DNA of 64,000 nt from an uncultured bacterium (GCA_949292185.1 CASEYP010000020.1:62001-126000), one strand, 5' to 3'; positions 19,665-28,993 are shown, counted from the first letter of the stretch. Notes: generated by a model not told the origin, from the sequence alone. Numbers and translations: made by a program.

Positions 19665-20963
19665 ATGTTAAAAAAGGAAAACAAAACAGAAGTTATAGTT
19701 GTCGGAGCAGGTCCTGGTGGTGTGGCTTGTGCAATTACGCTTGCCAGAGCCGGCAAAGAGGTTGTGCTAATTGAGCGCGGGTTATTTGCAGGAAGCAAAA
19801 ATGTTTTTGGTGGTGCGATTTATACCGAGGCAACTAAAGAAATTTTCCCAAATTTTGAACAGGAAGCTCCGCTAGAGCGTCGCAATATTGAGCATAATTA
19901 TTTAATCTTAGGAGAACAGGATTCTACAAGTATTTCATATAGAAAAGAAAGTAATTCAAGTTATAGCGTAATTAGAGGAAAATTTGACCGCTGGGCTGCA
20001 GAAGAGGCTAAAAAAGCAGGCGTTTACCTTGTTGAAGAAACTGTTGTAAGAGATTTGATTAAAGAAAAAGGTAAAGTTGTTGGTGTTAGAACAGAACTTG
20101 AAGAATTTTATGCTGATATTGTAATTTTAGCAGATGGTGTAAACTCACTTTTGGCAAAACAAATAGGTTTGAGAACTGATATTGAGACAAAAGATGTTGC
20201 GCTAAGTGTAAAAGAAGTTTTAACTTTAGATAAAGATGTGATAAATCAGCGTTTTAGAGTAAAAGATGACGAGGGTTCTATTGTAGAAATTTTTGGCGGT
20301 CCTATGCTTGGAATGCTTGGTTTAGGATTTATGTATACAAATACGGATTCTGTAACTATCGGACTTGGAATTACATTAAATGAACTTGCCGAAAATAATT
20401 ACAGACCTTTTGAAATGTTAGAAAGATTAAAACAACATCCTTCTATCGCACCTTTGATTGAGGGTGGAGTTTTGAAAGAATATTCGGCACATTTAATTCC
20501 TGAAGGCGGGTATAAAAAAATTCCTAAACTCTGTGATAATGGAGTTATGGTAGTTGGCGATGCTGCTATGCTTGTTAATAATCTTCATTGGGAAGGTACA
20601 AATCTTGCTATGATGAGTGGTAAGTTTGCTGCTGAAACTGCTATTATTGCTTTAGAAAAGGAAGATTATTCAAAGAAAACTTTATCAAAATATGAGAAAA
20701 AATTAAGGCAATCTTTTGTGTTGAAAGATATGAAAACTTATGAGTATCTTTTTGATGTTATGCATGAAAGAAAACAAGCATTTTTATCATATTATTTGAA
20801 AAAAATTAATGCATTTTTTGAAATGTTTACATCTGCAGATGGTGTTCCAAAACGTGAAAATTATTGGAAGTTTATAAAAAGTATTTTTACAGACAGAAGT
20901 ATTTTTGAGTTATTAAAAGACTTTTGGGCTGTAATAAGACTTTTGTGGAGTATTTTATTATGA
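19665..20963 (+). CDS. fixC: FixC-like electron transfer flavoprotein:quinone oxidoreductase
   Basis: This 432-residue FAD enzyme of the geranylgeranyl-reductase/FixC superfamily starts with the dinucleotide-binding fold (VVGAGPGGVACAITLARAGKEVVLIERG region). It later has the second FAD motif (GVMVVGDAAMLVNNLHWEGTNLAM). FixC and FixX normally accept electrons from the FixA/FixB flavoprotein and pass them to quinone or a bifurcation partner. The stop overlaps the fixX start as ATGA. No fixA or fixB homologue is in this window, so the electron donor must be encoded elsewhere or differ. Confidence 0.85.
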   Translation: MLKKENKTEVIVVGAGPGGVACAITLARAGKEVVLIERGLFAGSKNVFGGAIYTEATKEIFPNFEQEAPLERRNIEHNYLILGEQDSTSISYRKESNSSYSVIRGKFDRWAAEEAKKAGVYLVEETVVRDLIKEKGKVVGVRTELEEFYADIVILADGVNSLLAKQIGLRTDIETKDVALSVKEVLTLDKDVINQRFRVKDDEGSIVEIFGGPMLGMLGLGFMYTNTDSVTIGLGITLNELAENNYRPFEMLERLKQHPSIAPLIEGGVLKEYSAHLIPEGGYKKIPKLCDNGVMVVGDAAMLVNNLHWEGTNLAMMSGKFAAETAIIALEKEDYSKKTLSKYEKKLRQSFVLKDMKTYEYLFDVMHERKQAFLSYYLKKINAFFEMFTSADGVPKRENYWKFIKSIFTDRSIFELLKDFWAVIRLLWSILL

Positions 20964-21241
20964 ATATAGATATTGATAAAAAATTATATACATTAAAATA
21001 CTCACCGGATACAGAATCACATTTAAAACCTGACAAAGAACAATGCCGGTTATGTAAAAATAAAACTTGCGTATATATATGTCCTGCAAAAGTTTATGAG
21101 TGGAACGATGAAAAACAGGAGCTTATTGTAAATTATGAAAACTGTTTGGAATGCGGAGCATGCAGGATTGCTTGTGAAAGAAAATCAATTGATTGGCAGT
21201 ATCCTAAAGGTACAAAAGGAGTTACATTTAAACAAGGATAA
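20960..21241 (+). CDS. fixX: FixX-like ferredoxin
   Basis: This 93-residue ferredoxin-like protein has two cysteine clusters: CRLCKNKTCVYICP and CLECGACRIACERKSIDWQYP. The ending IDWQYPKG.KGVTFKQG is characteristic of FixX and of the C-terminal ferredoxin domain of ETF-quinone oxidoreductases. The first cluster has C-x2-C-x4-C-x3-C spacing, slightly altered from the classical pattern. I use the ATG at 20960, which overlaps the fixC stop codon, so translation is coupled. Confidence 0.87.
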   Translation: MNIDIDKKLYTLKYSPDTESHLKPDKEQCRLCKNKTCVYICPAKVYEWNDEKQELIVNYENCLECGACRIACERKSIDWQYPKGTKGVTFKQG

Positions 21242-21259
21242 TTATAAAGGAGAAGGCGT

Positions 21260-21637
21260 ATGAAAGAAGAATATTCTAACAAGTACAGACGTTGGTATGA
21301 TAAAGATCCGGTTTTGTCTGAGGCTGTTAAAACATTGGAAGAAACAGATGATCAAACTCAAATTCGTATTGCGCTAAATTTGATAAAAATTATTATCGAA
21401 CATAATATCGAAGATGAAAAATATGAAGCTGTAGATGATATTATTAGTGCTGTAGGTTCAGGATTAGACGATAACAGACGCGGTCGTTGGTATGATATTG
21501 ATACCACCCTTAGAACTGCAATGAATATGCTTCAAAACTGTCCGGCTGATACTCAAAAAGTTATTGCTAAAGAAATGGCACAGTTGGTAGTTAAAGAAAT
21601 TAAAAAAGATGAATCTGATGATGAGTCTGCTGAATAA
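21260..21637 (+). CDS. Small protein with duplicated WYD helical repeats, unknown function
   Basis: This 125-residue acidic, helical protein consists of two copies of a roughly 40-residue unit: residues 10-49 (RRWYDKDPVLSEAVKTLE...) and 75-113 (GRWYDIDTTLRTAMNML...). Shared positions are R-W-Y-D-x-D, a leucine two residues later, an amphipathic helix, a D-T/D-x-Q turn and a second helix ending with K-E/E-H. No signal peptide or membrane segment is visible. AAAGGAGAAGG is a strong ribosome binding site. It is 18 bp after fixX and closed by a terminator, so it belongs to the fixCX transcript. I do not recognise the family. Confidence 0.7.
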   Translation: MKEEYSNKYRRWYDKDPVLSEAVKTLEETDDQTQIRIALNLIKIIIEHNIEDEKYEAVDDIISAVGSGLDDNRRGRWYDIDTTLRTAMNMLQNCPADTQKVIAKEMAQLVVKEIKKDESDDESAE

Positions 21638-21647
21638 ATTTTAAATG

Positions 21648-21679
21648 AAAAAGGAGTTTAAAATAAACTCCTTTTTTTT
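21648..21679 (+). terminator. Terminator of the fixCX operon
   Basis: The stem AAAAAGGAGTTTA / TAAACTCCTTTTT has a 3-nt loop and ends in an 8-T run. Confidence 0.9.
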
Positions 21680-21732
21680 ATTCCTATATTTATAGGATAT
21701 CTGAATAGATATGTTTAAGTTATCATATAATT

Positions 21733-22059
21733 ATGGATATTTATGACCAAAACGAAGAAGATAAGCAATTAAAAGCTGTTGGGTTAGAGTTAATGTTTCT
21801 AACTCCCGAAAAATGTTCCTCTAAAGAAGGTATTACTGCTGTTGAATTGGCAAAATTGGTTGATCTTCCGCTAGAAGTTGTCAAGAAAAAACTAAGTATC
21901 TTAAAAGAAAAGGGCATTGTTCGAGTAAAAGGTATAAATCCTAAATATTGGAAATTTAATGAATATAATTTCCAAAGAATGGATGAAGATGATGAAATTT
22001 TCCTTTTATTATGCAGTTTTGATGATGTAGATTTTGATAAATATTTTTCATATAAATAA
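21733..22059 (+). CDS. Small winged-helix DNA-binding protein
   Basis: This 108-residue protein contains a helix-turn-helix of the ArsR/MarR-like winged type: GITAVELAKLVDLPLEVVKKKLSILKEKG (about 34-62), then a wing (IVRVKGINPKYWKFNEYN) and an acidic C-terminal tail. It is probably a transcriptional regulator with no effector domain. No ribosome binding site is visible before the ATG; TATCAT ends 6 nt upstream and a TATAAT overlaps the same region, so this may be another leaderless mRNA. The regulated genes are unknown; lysA-cdaA lies directly downstream. Confidence 0.7.
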   Translation: MDIYDQNEEDKQLKAVGLELMFLTPEKCSSKEGITAVELAKLVDLPLEVVKKKLSILKEKGIVRVKGINPKYWKFNEYNFQRMDEDDEIFLLLCSFDDVDFDKYFSYK

Positions 22060-22128
22060 AATTATTAGTATGAAAATATGTTTGGTTATGGTATTATAGA
22101 ATTGAGTTTATAATGTAAAGGAGTAGAG

Positions 22129-23460
22129 ATGACATCCAGCACCAATCAGTTTTTGAAACCTATTACAACTAAAGTGAATGATGCCGGAAATTTAGAAATC
22201 GGCGGATGTGATTTGGTTGAATTGGCTGATAAATACGGAACTCCTTTGTATGTTATTGACGAAAAAACTCTTCGTGCTGTTTGTAATGATTATAAAAATG
22301 CTTTTGCGAAATATCCTAAAACTCGTATGATGTACGCATCAAAGGCACTTTGTGTTTGTGCAATTTCAAAAATATTGAGTGAAGAAGGGTTTGGGTTTGA
22401 TACTGTTTCTGCCGGTGAAATTTATACTGTTTATAAAGCCGGTGTTGATATGAGTAATGTTTTATTTAACGGTAATAACAAGTCTTATGATGAATTGTCA
22501 TTGGCTTTAGATTTAGGTGTTGGTAGAATTTCCGTTGATAACTTTTTAGAACTTGCATTACTAAATGAAATTGCTCATAGTAAAAATAAAACTGTAGATA
22601 TTCTACTTAGAATAACTCCGGGGATTGAATGTCATACTCACGAATATATTCAAACAGGTCATTTGGATTCAAAATTTGGTTTTGATTTAACTCAGATTGA
22701 TGATGCTGTTGAATTAGTTTTGAATGAATATAAAAATTTGAAAATTCACGGGTTGCACGCACATATTGGTTCTCAAATTTTTGAAACAAGTATTTATCCT
22801 GATGAAATTGAAATTTTAGTTAGAGAACTTGCAAGATTAGACGAAAAGTTTGGTTTAAAACTTGATGAAATAAATATTGGTGGTGGTATTGGTGTTAAAT
22901 ATACAGAAAAAGATGTTCCTCCATCAATATATGATATAGGTTCGATTGTTATTCAAAAGCTTGAAGAAGCTGTAAAAAAATATAATGTTGATTATCCGAC
23001 TTTATTCTTAGAACCTGGAAGAAGTATTATTTCAACTTCCGGGGTAACATTGTATACGGTTGGAAGTTCAAAACAGGTTCCGCATGGTAAAAAATATGTT
23101 GCAGTAGACGGTGGTATGGCTGATAATCCTCGTCCTAGTATGTATCAGGCTGAATATGTTGCTGAAGTTGCTAATAAAAAAGATAATGCGGAAATGGAAA
23201 AAGTTACTGTTGCCGGTAGATTTTGTGAATCCGGTGATGTATTAATTCCTGAAATCGAATTACCAAAATTAGATGAAGGTGATATTTTATGCGTTTATAA
23301 TACCGGTGCATATAATTATTCAATGGCATCTAATTATAATAAAGTTTCAAAACCTGCAATGGTACTTGTAAATAATTCTCAATCTGATATTATTATCAAT
23401 AGAGAGACTCTTGATGATTTAATTGCAAATGAAGTAATTCCTGATAGGTTAGCAAAATGA
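22129..23460 (+). CDS. lysA: Diaminopimelate decarboxylase
   Basis: LysA removes CO2 from meso-diaminopimelate to give L-lysine, using PLP. The 443-residue protein has the PLP lysine in YASKA (K72), the ASGEI-equivalent VSAGEIYT, the HAHIGSQ segment, the glycine-rich GGGIGVKY, EPGRSI and the active-site CESGD block. The ribosome binding site is AAAGGAG, 8 nt before the ATG. Its last codons overlap the cdaA start (ATGA), so cell-wall/lysine precursor metabolism and c-di-AMP synthesis are co-expressed. Confidence 0.96.
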   Translation: MTSSTNQFLKPITTKVNDAGNLEIGGCDLVELADKYGTPLYVIDEKTLRAVCNDYKNAFAKYPKTRMMYASKALCVCAISKILSEEGFGFDTVSAGEIYTVYKAGVDMSNVLFNGNNKSYDELSLALDLGVGRISVDNFLELALLNEIAHSKNKTVDILLRITPGIECHTHEYIQTGHLDSKFGFDLTQIDDAVELVLNEYKNLKIHGLHAHIGSQIFETSIYPDEIEILVRELARLDEKFGLKLDEINIGGGIGVKYTEKDVPPSIYDIGSIVIQKLEEAVKKYNVDYPTLFLEPGRSIISTSGVTLYTVGSSKQVPHGKKYVAVDGGMADNPRPSMYQAEYVAEVANKKDNAEMEKVTVAGRFCESGDVLIPEIELPKLDEGDILCVYNTGAYNYSMASNYNKVSKPAMVLVNNSQSDIIINRETLDDLIANEVIPDRLAK

Positions 23461-24362
23461 TAGATGAGTTATTAATGTTGTTTCACAATTTTATAGGTAA
23501 TTGGCACCTTTACATTAAGGATACTTTCGGCTGGAAAAATATCTTTGAAATTTGTATTATCGCCGCAATATTAGTTGTGTTCTATCAGAAATTTATCAAA
23601 AATACCCATTCAGAAAAATTTGTAAAAGGTGCTTTTGTTTTGGTATTTTTGTGGATACTTAGTGAGATTTTAGTTGCAATTGATTTAACTATTTTAGGTG
23701 TATTTTTAAGGTCTATTGTTACTTTGATTGCATTAAGTTTAATCGTTATTTTCCAACCTGAACTTCGTAGATTTTTAGGTTATTTGGGTCAGGTGGATTT
23801 CTTTAAACGACTTTTTGAAAGTGAAAAGAAAAAACCTTCAAACAAATCTATTGATGTAATTAAAGAAATCATTGAAGCAGTTAAATATTTATCTAAAACA
23901 CATACAGGTGCATTGATAGTTTTCCAAAATGATTTGAGTAATACATATCATGATGTTGGAACAATGTTGAATGCTGATGTTTCAACAGAATTGTTGCTTA
24001 CAATTTTCCATGTAAATACTCCATTACACGATGGTGCTGTTGTAATAAGCGGTTCTAAAATAATTTCAGCAGGGGTATTGTTACCGTTAACAGATGATCC
24101 AAAGCTTAGTTGGAAATATGGTACACGCCATAGAGCAGCTATTGGAATGACAGAAACAAGTAATGCAGCTTGTCTTGTTGTATCTGAAGAGACAGGTGAT
24201 GTTTCTATTACTTTGGATGGTGCATTGAAAAAATATGATGATATCCCTACTTTAAAGGCTGATTTGGAAAATATTCTGGGTTATAAAAAAGCAGAACAAG
24301 TTGAAAAAAAATCTATTTTTAATTTAGAAAAATTAATCACCATAAAGAAGGACAAAGATTAG
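23457..24362 (+). CDS. cdaA: Diadenylate cyclase CdaA (c-di-AMP synthase)
   Basis: This 301-residue membrane enzyme condenses two ATP into cyclic di-AMP. Three hydrophobic segments occupy roughly residues 31-100. The DAC domain follows, with the catalytic DGA (PLHDGAVVI, 192-194) and RHR (GTRHRAAIG, 224-226). This is the CdaA/DacA layout. It overlaps lysA by 4 bp and abuts the YitT-family gene with no gap. Unlike Firmicutes, no CdaR or GlmM gene follows here. c-di-AMP usually controls potassium and osmotic balance and cell-wall stress. Confidence 0.94.
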   Translation: MIDELLMLFHNFIGNWHLYIKDTFGWKNIFEICIIAAILVVFYQKFIKNTHSEKFVKGAFVLVFLWILSEILVAIDLTILGVFLRSIVTLIALSLIVIFQPELRRFLGYLGQVDFFKRLFESEKKKPSNKSIDVIKEIIEAVKYLSKTHTGALIVFQNDLSNTYHDVGTMLNADVSTELLLTIFHVNTPLHDGAVVISGSKIISAGVLLPLTDDPKLSWKYGTRHRAAIGMTETSNAACLVVSEETGDVSITLDGALKKYDDIPTLKADLENILGYKKAEQVEKKSIFNLEKLITIKKDKD

Positions 24363-25229
24363 ATGCCAAAAGCTGTTGAGGGTTCAAAAAAAAGTAATAT
24401 CTTTTTAAAGTTTATAAAAAATATCTTTTTTATAACTTTTGGTGCTGTAGTTGCAGCATTTGCTTTGGAAACTTTTTTGGTATCAAATCAAATTATTGAT
24501 GGTGGAGTTATTGGTATTTCAATGATTATAAGCCATGTAACCAAGTGGAATTTGGGTTTGTTGGTAATTGTTTTAAACACTCCATTTATTATTTTAGCCT
24601 TTAGAAAAATGGGTAAGATGTTTGTTTTGCAGACAGCTTATGCAAATATAATTTTGGCTTTGGCACTGAATTTTTTCCAGCATTATAAAGTTACTGGGGA
24701 TTTACTTTTGGCAACTGTGTTTGGTGGAATTATTTTAGGAACAGGTGTCGGATTAATTTTGAAAAATGAAGCTTCATTAGATGGAACAGAAATTTTATCC
24801 CTTTTAGTTTCTAAAAAATTTGGATTTTCTGTCGGTGAATTTATAATGGGGATAAATATATTTATTTATCTTGTTGCAGGTAAAGTCTTTGGCTGGGAAA
24901 ATGCAATGTATTCCATTTTGACATATTTTATAGCGTCTAAGGTTATTGATGTTGTAATGGAAGGTTTGAACAGTTCTAAATCTGTCGAAATTATTAGTGA
25001 TGAGGCTGGTGCTATTGGTAATGCTTTGATTGAAAAATTAGATATAAGTGTTACTTATTTAAGAGGTATTGGCGGATATTCCGGACAAGATAAGGATATT
25101 ATTTATTGTGTAATTTCAAGATTGGAATTGCCTAAAATGCTTGAAATTATCAAAGAAATCGATCCAAGAGCATTTGTTGCAGTTGTTGATGTGCACGAAG
25201 CTTATGGCGGAAGATTTAAAAAACATTGA
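24363..25229 (+). CDS. YitT-family membrane protein (DUF2179 C-terminus)
   Basis: This 288-residue protein has a run of five to six hydrophobic segments from about residue 18 to 195. A soluble C-terminal domain follows (KSVEIISDEAGAIGNALIEKLDISVTYL region, ending DPRAFVAVVDVHEAYGGRF), which matches the YitT plus DUF2179 architecture. The start is 0 bp from the cdaA stop, so it is co-translated. The biochemical role of YitT proteins is not established. The position after cdaA hints at a membrane function linked to c-di-AMP, but that is inference. Confidence 0.85.
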   Translation: MPKAVEGSKKSNIFLKFIKNIFFITFGAVVAAFALETFLVSNQIIDGGVIGISMIISHVTKWNLGLLVIVLNTPFIILAFRKMGKMFVLQTAYANIILALALNFFQHYKVTGDLLLATVFGGIILGTGVGLILKNEASLDGTEILSLLVSKKFGFSVGEFIMGINIFIYLVAGKVFGWENAMYSILTYFIASKVIDVVMEGLNSSKSVEIISDEAGAIGNALIEKLDISVTYLRGIGGYSGQDKDIIYCVISRLELPKMLEIIKEIDPRAFVAVVDVHEAYGGRFKKH

Positions 25230-25300
25230 TGAATTTTAATAACTGGACAATTGTTTAAAAATATAATATACTTAGATTTAAGAAGAGGTAAAAAAAGAAT

Positions 25301-25648
25301 ATGGCAAAACATAATGATACAGTTCCTATAGAGGTTACTATTTTAACCGCAGATCACGATATTAAAGGCGTTGTTCATGTTTCTAAGTATACAAACACAA
25401 ATAGAGAACTGACTGATTTATTAAATGATAAAGAAAGAAGATTTTTAGCAGTTACAAATGCTGAAATTTATCCTCGTGGAGGAAATCAATCTCCTAGAAG
25501 ATATAATTTCTTAGAAATTCATATGGATTATGTTTTGATGGTTCATCCGACAACTCAAGCAGTATTTAGAGATTCAAGCAAGACTCAGGAAGATATTGCA
25601 AGGTTTAGAGATTTGAGATTGAAACTTAATCAAACAAAACCATTTTAG
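25301..25648 (+). CDS. Conserved-looking small hypothetical protein
   Basis: This 115-residue soluble protein starts with a beta-rich half (PIEVTILTADHDIKGVVHVS) and contains FLAVTNAEIYPRGGN and FLEIHMDYVLMVHPT segments. A charged helical tail ends in KPF. It has no signal peptide, cysteine or known catalytic motif. The shape resembles small beta-barrel proteins of unknown function found in bacteria, but I cannot assign a family. AAGAAGAGG is a plausible ribosome binding site. It is a separate unit, ended by a strong terminator. Confidence 0.65.
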   Translation: MAKHNDTVPIEVTILTADHDIKGVVHVSKYTNTNRELTDLLNDKERRFLAVTNAEIYPRGGNQSPRRYNFLEIHMDYVLMVHPTTQAVFRDSSKTQEDIARFRDLRLKLNQTKPF

Positions 25649-25656
25649 AATTAAAT

Positions 25657-25686
25657 AAAAAAGACCTGATTTTTCAGGTCTTTTTT
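25657..25686. terminator. Bidirectional terminator between convergent genes
   Basis: AAAAAAGACCTGA / TCAGGTCTTTTTT is a perfect stem with a 4-nt loop. A-run and T-run on either side let it work on both strands, and it lies between convergent genes. Confidence 0.9.
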
Positions 25687-25713
25687 ATTTTGTATGATTA
25701 TGTAATCTTATTT

Positions 25714-26376
25714 TTATCTTAAATCAGGGAAAAAGTATCTGATTCCATCATCAGAACGCCATCTTATGTATCCTGTCTTTGGGGTTCTATCAAGGTCCAT
25801 TACGCTTACTAATGCCCAGTTACCTCTTATTACATTTAAATTAATCTTTTGTGGATAATTCATAGTAGATATATTTTGGCCCAAATCATTAGTTTCTGAT
25901 TTTATATTTTTACAAGATTCAGGGCTTCCGTGAAGAAGCATTAAACCATATTTTTTCCCATAAGTATTATAAAAATTATTCCAAGTCATGAATTTGTATG
26001 GATCATCTTTCTTTATCCAGCCTGTAGCTTCTGTTGCATTGTTATAAACTATTTGTACCCAATCATCTGTATAATCAACTACATTTACAAGTGCAAGAGC
26101 TTTTTTCTCTATGAAGACTGCAAAAAATTTATCAAAACCGATTTCTTCCGGGAAAAATTCATTATTTCTATTCCATCTTACTCTGTATAGAATATGAGAA
26201 TTTTCGTCAGGTTCTTTGTATATTGTTATATCATCTCCTACTTGATACATTCCAATAGTTTGAGTATTTGTAATTGGAGAATTTGGAATTACATCTTTGG
26301 CAAAGATTTGGTTATTTATGCCAAATGTTATACAAGTCATTATTGCTATTGTGATGAGTAACAATATTTTTTTCAT
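25714..26376 (-). CDS. Secreted SH3-like domain protein
   Basis: This 220-residue protein has a signal peptide (MKKILLLITIAIMTCITFGI..., cleavage probably after IFA at about 27). The mature part has bacterial SH3-like features: DDITIYKEPDENSHILYRV, then DDWVQIVYNNATEATGWIK and a second weaker unit (GNWALVSVMDLDRTPKTGYIRW). Such domains often bind cell-wall peptides. It begins 4 bp after pheT with a GGGAG ribosome binding site that overlaps the pheT stop region, so it is co-transcribed with pheT. A functional link to pheT is not apparent. Confidence 0.7.
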   Translation of the reverse strand: MKKILLLITIAIMTCITFGINNQIFAKDVIPNSPITNTQTIGMYQVGDDITIYKEPDENSHILYRVRWNRNNEFFPEEIGFDKFFAVFIEKKALALVNVVDYTDDWVQIVYNNATEATGWIKKDDPYKFMTWNNFYNTYGKKYGLMLLHGSPESCKNIKSETNDLGQNISTMNYPQKINLNVIRGNWALVSVMDLDRTPKTGYIRWRSDDGIRYFFPDLR

Positions 26377-26380
26377 AGGT

Positions 26381-28861
26381 TTACTCCCTGAATGTTATTT
26401 GTGCATAGGCTTTTTGTAATTTTTCTCTTACAGATTGCATTTGTTGTTCAATTATTTCATCGGTTAAGGTAGCGTGTTCATCTTGCATTTTAATTCTGAA
26501 TGCTACGCTCTTAAAGCCTTCTTCGATATGTTCGCCTTGGTATACATCAAAGATTTCAGAACCTTTGTAGATATTTTGTTTAACTGCACTTTTAATAACT
26601 TTTGAAATATCATCTGATGATACATTATCGTTGATGATAAACGCTAAATCTCTTTTTACTTCCGGATATTGCGGAATATGTTTAAATCTTGGAACAGTTT
26701 CTTTTACAGCTGAGATTAGAGCATCTAAGTCAACTTTGAATAAAAATGCATCTTGATTAAGTTTTAATTTATCACGCAAAGTTGGATGAATTTGTCCAAA
26801 ATATCCGATTGGTTGAGGTTTTTTACCAAGAAGTAATATAACTGCGGTTTTGTATGGATGGAAGATTTTGTGAGTTTTAATTAATTCAGTTTCTTCCAAA
26901 GGTACAATTTTAATTCTTCTTGATACATCTAAATTATTGAACAGATTTTCTACAATACCTTTTACTGTGTAGAAGTCTGTTTGAGTTTTAATTTGCCATT
27001 TAGAATTTTGAACTTCGCCGGTTAAAACGCCTTCCAAAACTTGAGTTTCTTTTACGCCTGAGTGTTTTTCATCAGCTTCTGCAACTTTTAGATATGTTCT
27101 TCCGATTTCATAAGCCCAGAAATTCTTTTGACCATTATCAAAATTATATTTCATACAATTTAGAACACTTGCGGCTAAAGTTTGACGAAGCATTGAATAA
27201 TCTTCACTTGCAGCGTTTGCAACTTTTACTGCATTAGCATCATCGTATGGAATTTTGAATTTATCTAATAACGGTTTACCGATTAGTGAACTTGTTTGGA
27301 TTTCATTTAATCCTGATGATAACATCAATTCATGAACTCTTTTGATAATTTTTTCTGATAATGTAATTGTTGGAGTTTGAGATTTATTTGGAAGAGTTGG
27401 TGCAATTTTATCGTAACCGTTAATTCTTGCAATTTCTTCTATTAAATCAATTTCTCTTGTTACATCGTATGCTCTGAAACTTGGAACTAGGAATTTTGCA
27501 GCTGCATCATTTCCACCAAGTTTTTTAAATCCTAAGTTTTCTAAGATATTTATACATCTTTCTGGTGTAATTTCGCATCCTAAAATTCTTTTGATTTGAT
27601 TATATCTTAGGGTAATTTCTATAGGTTCTAATTTGTTATGACCATCTTCTACAACACCTTCAACTTCTGCATCAGCATATTCAACAAGTAATTGCATAGC
27701 TCTGATTAGCGCAGGTTTAACGGCTTCAATATCAATACCTCTTTCAAATCTTGCGCTTGCTTCACTTCTATAACCGGCACTTCTTGCAGATTTTCTGTTT
27801 GTTGCAGGTGTAAAATATGCGGCTTCTAAAGCAATAGATTTTGTATTGTCATCAATTTCAGAATTTTCTCCGCCAAATACACCGCCTAAGCAAACACCTT
27901 CTTTTTCTGTTGCGATTAGAACTGAGTCTGTTGTTAGAGTTCTTTCAACACCGTCTAGGGTTGTTAATTTTTCGCCATCAGTCGCTCTTCTTACACATAA
28001 GTAGCCGTTTAATTTGTCATAGTCAAATGCGTGTAATGGGCAGCCATATTCAAGCATTACATAGTTTGTAATATCAACTACGTTATTTATTGCTCTAACA
28101 CCTGAAGCAATTAAGCGTTTTTGCATCCAATCAGGTGATGGCTTAATTTTTATATTCTTAAGTACAGCTATAGAATAATATTTGCAAACATCTTTGTCTT
28201 TGATTTCAACTTTAAATTTGTCAGTTGTAAGATCTTTTGTGCATTCTATTTTGTTAGATTTTAGCGGAATATTAAATATTGCGCTTAATTCTCTTGCAAC
28301 ACCGATAACAGACATTTGATCACCACGGTTAGCTGTTGGTGCAACATCTAAAACTGTGTCTTTTTCAAATCCTAAAACGTCTTTTACATCTTGACCAATT
28401 TGAACATTTGGGAAAATTCTATTTAAAATTAGAATACCATCTTCTTGTTGATAACCTCTTTCCGCTACACCTAATTCATCAGCTGAACAAAGCATTCCTT
28501 GAGATTCAACTCCTCTTATAACAGCAGGAGTAAGAGTGAACATTTCACCTGTTTTTCTATCTAATACTTGAGAGCCAACGCTTGCGTAAGGTACAATCTG
28601 ACCTTCTTGAATGTTTTGTGCTCCGCAGACTACTGTTTTTTCGCCTGAACCTGTATTTACGGTTACAAGGTGTAGTCTGTCTGAATTTGGATGAGCATCA
28701 ATTTTGTCTATTTGAACTGTTTTGATGTTGGTAAACATTGGTTTAACATCTTCAATACCTTCAACTTCCAATCCGCTCATTGTAAGTTCGTGAGCTATTT
28801 GTGATGTTTCTATATTTGATAAATCTACGAATTCATTTAACCAATTTAAAGATACTTGCAT
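26381..28861 (-). CDS. pheT: Phenylalanyl-tRNA synthetase beta subunit
   Basis: PheT forms the alpha2-beta2 enzyme that charges tRNA-Phe. The 826-residue protein starts MQVSLNWLNEFVDLS and has the N-terminal tRNA-binding OB domain (IDKIDAHPNSDRLHL...VVCGAQNI). It then has the B3/B4 core (DVAPTANRGDQMSVIGVARELSAI, VDITNYVMLEYGCPLHAFDYDKL), the RFERGID block, and the C-terminal FDX-like domain (FKHIPQYPEVKRDLAFIINDNV). It is full length. The alpha subunit gene pheS is not adjacent, which is less common because pheS-pheT usually form an operon. Confidence 0.96.
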   Translation of the reverse strand: MQVSLNWLNEFVDLSNIETSQIAHELTMSGLEVEGIEDVKPMFTNIKTVQIDKIDAHPNSDRLHLVTVNTGSGEKTVVCGAQNIQEGQIVPYASVGSQVLDRKTGEMFTLTPAVIRGVESQGMLCSADELGVAERGYQQEDGILILNRIFPNVQIGQDVKDVLGFEKDTVLDVAPTANRGDQMSVIGVARELSAIFNIPLKSNKIECTKDLTTDKFKVEIKDKDVCKYYSIAVLKNIKIKPSPDWMQKRLIASGVRAINNVVDITNYVMLEYGCPLHAFDYDKLNGYLCVRRATDGEKLTTLDGVERTLTTDSVLIATEKEGVCLGGVFGGENSEIDDNTKSIALEAAYFTPATNRKSARSAGYRSEASARFERGIDIEAVKPALIRAMQLLVEYADAEVEGVVEDGHNKLEPIEITLRYNQIKRILGCEITPERCINILENLGFKKLGGNDAAAKFLVPSFRAYDVTREIDLIEEIARINGYDKIAPTLPNKSQTPTITLSEKIIKRVHELMLSSGLNEIQTSSLIGKPLLDKFKIPYDDANAVKVANAASEDYSMLRQTLAASVLNCMKYNFDNGQKNFWAYEIGRTYLKVAEADEKHSGVKETQVLEGVLTGEVQNSKWQIKTQTDFYTVKGIVENLFNNLDVSRRIKIVPLEETELIKTHKIFHPYKTAVILLLGKKPQPIGYFGQIHPTLRDKLKLNQDAFLFKVDLDALISAVKETVPRFKHIPQYPEVKRDLAFIINDNVSSDDISKVIKSAVKQNIYKGSEIFDVYQGEHIEEGFKSVAFRIKMQDEHATLTDEIIEQQMQSVREKLQKAYAQITFRE

Positions 28862-28993
28862 TTATTACTTCCCTCATTATATATATTAAATCTATGCCTA
28901 TATTTTATTACAAAAGAATTTGGATGTAAAATCTCAGTTTAAACGAATAATCTTATTAAAATTCACATATTTGATTTTATCATTTTTTTTGTG

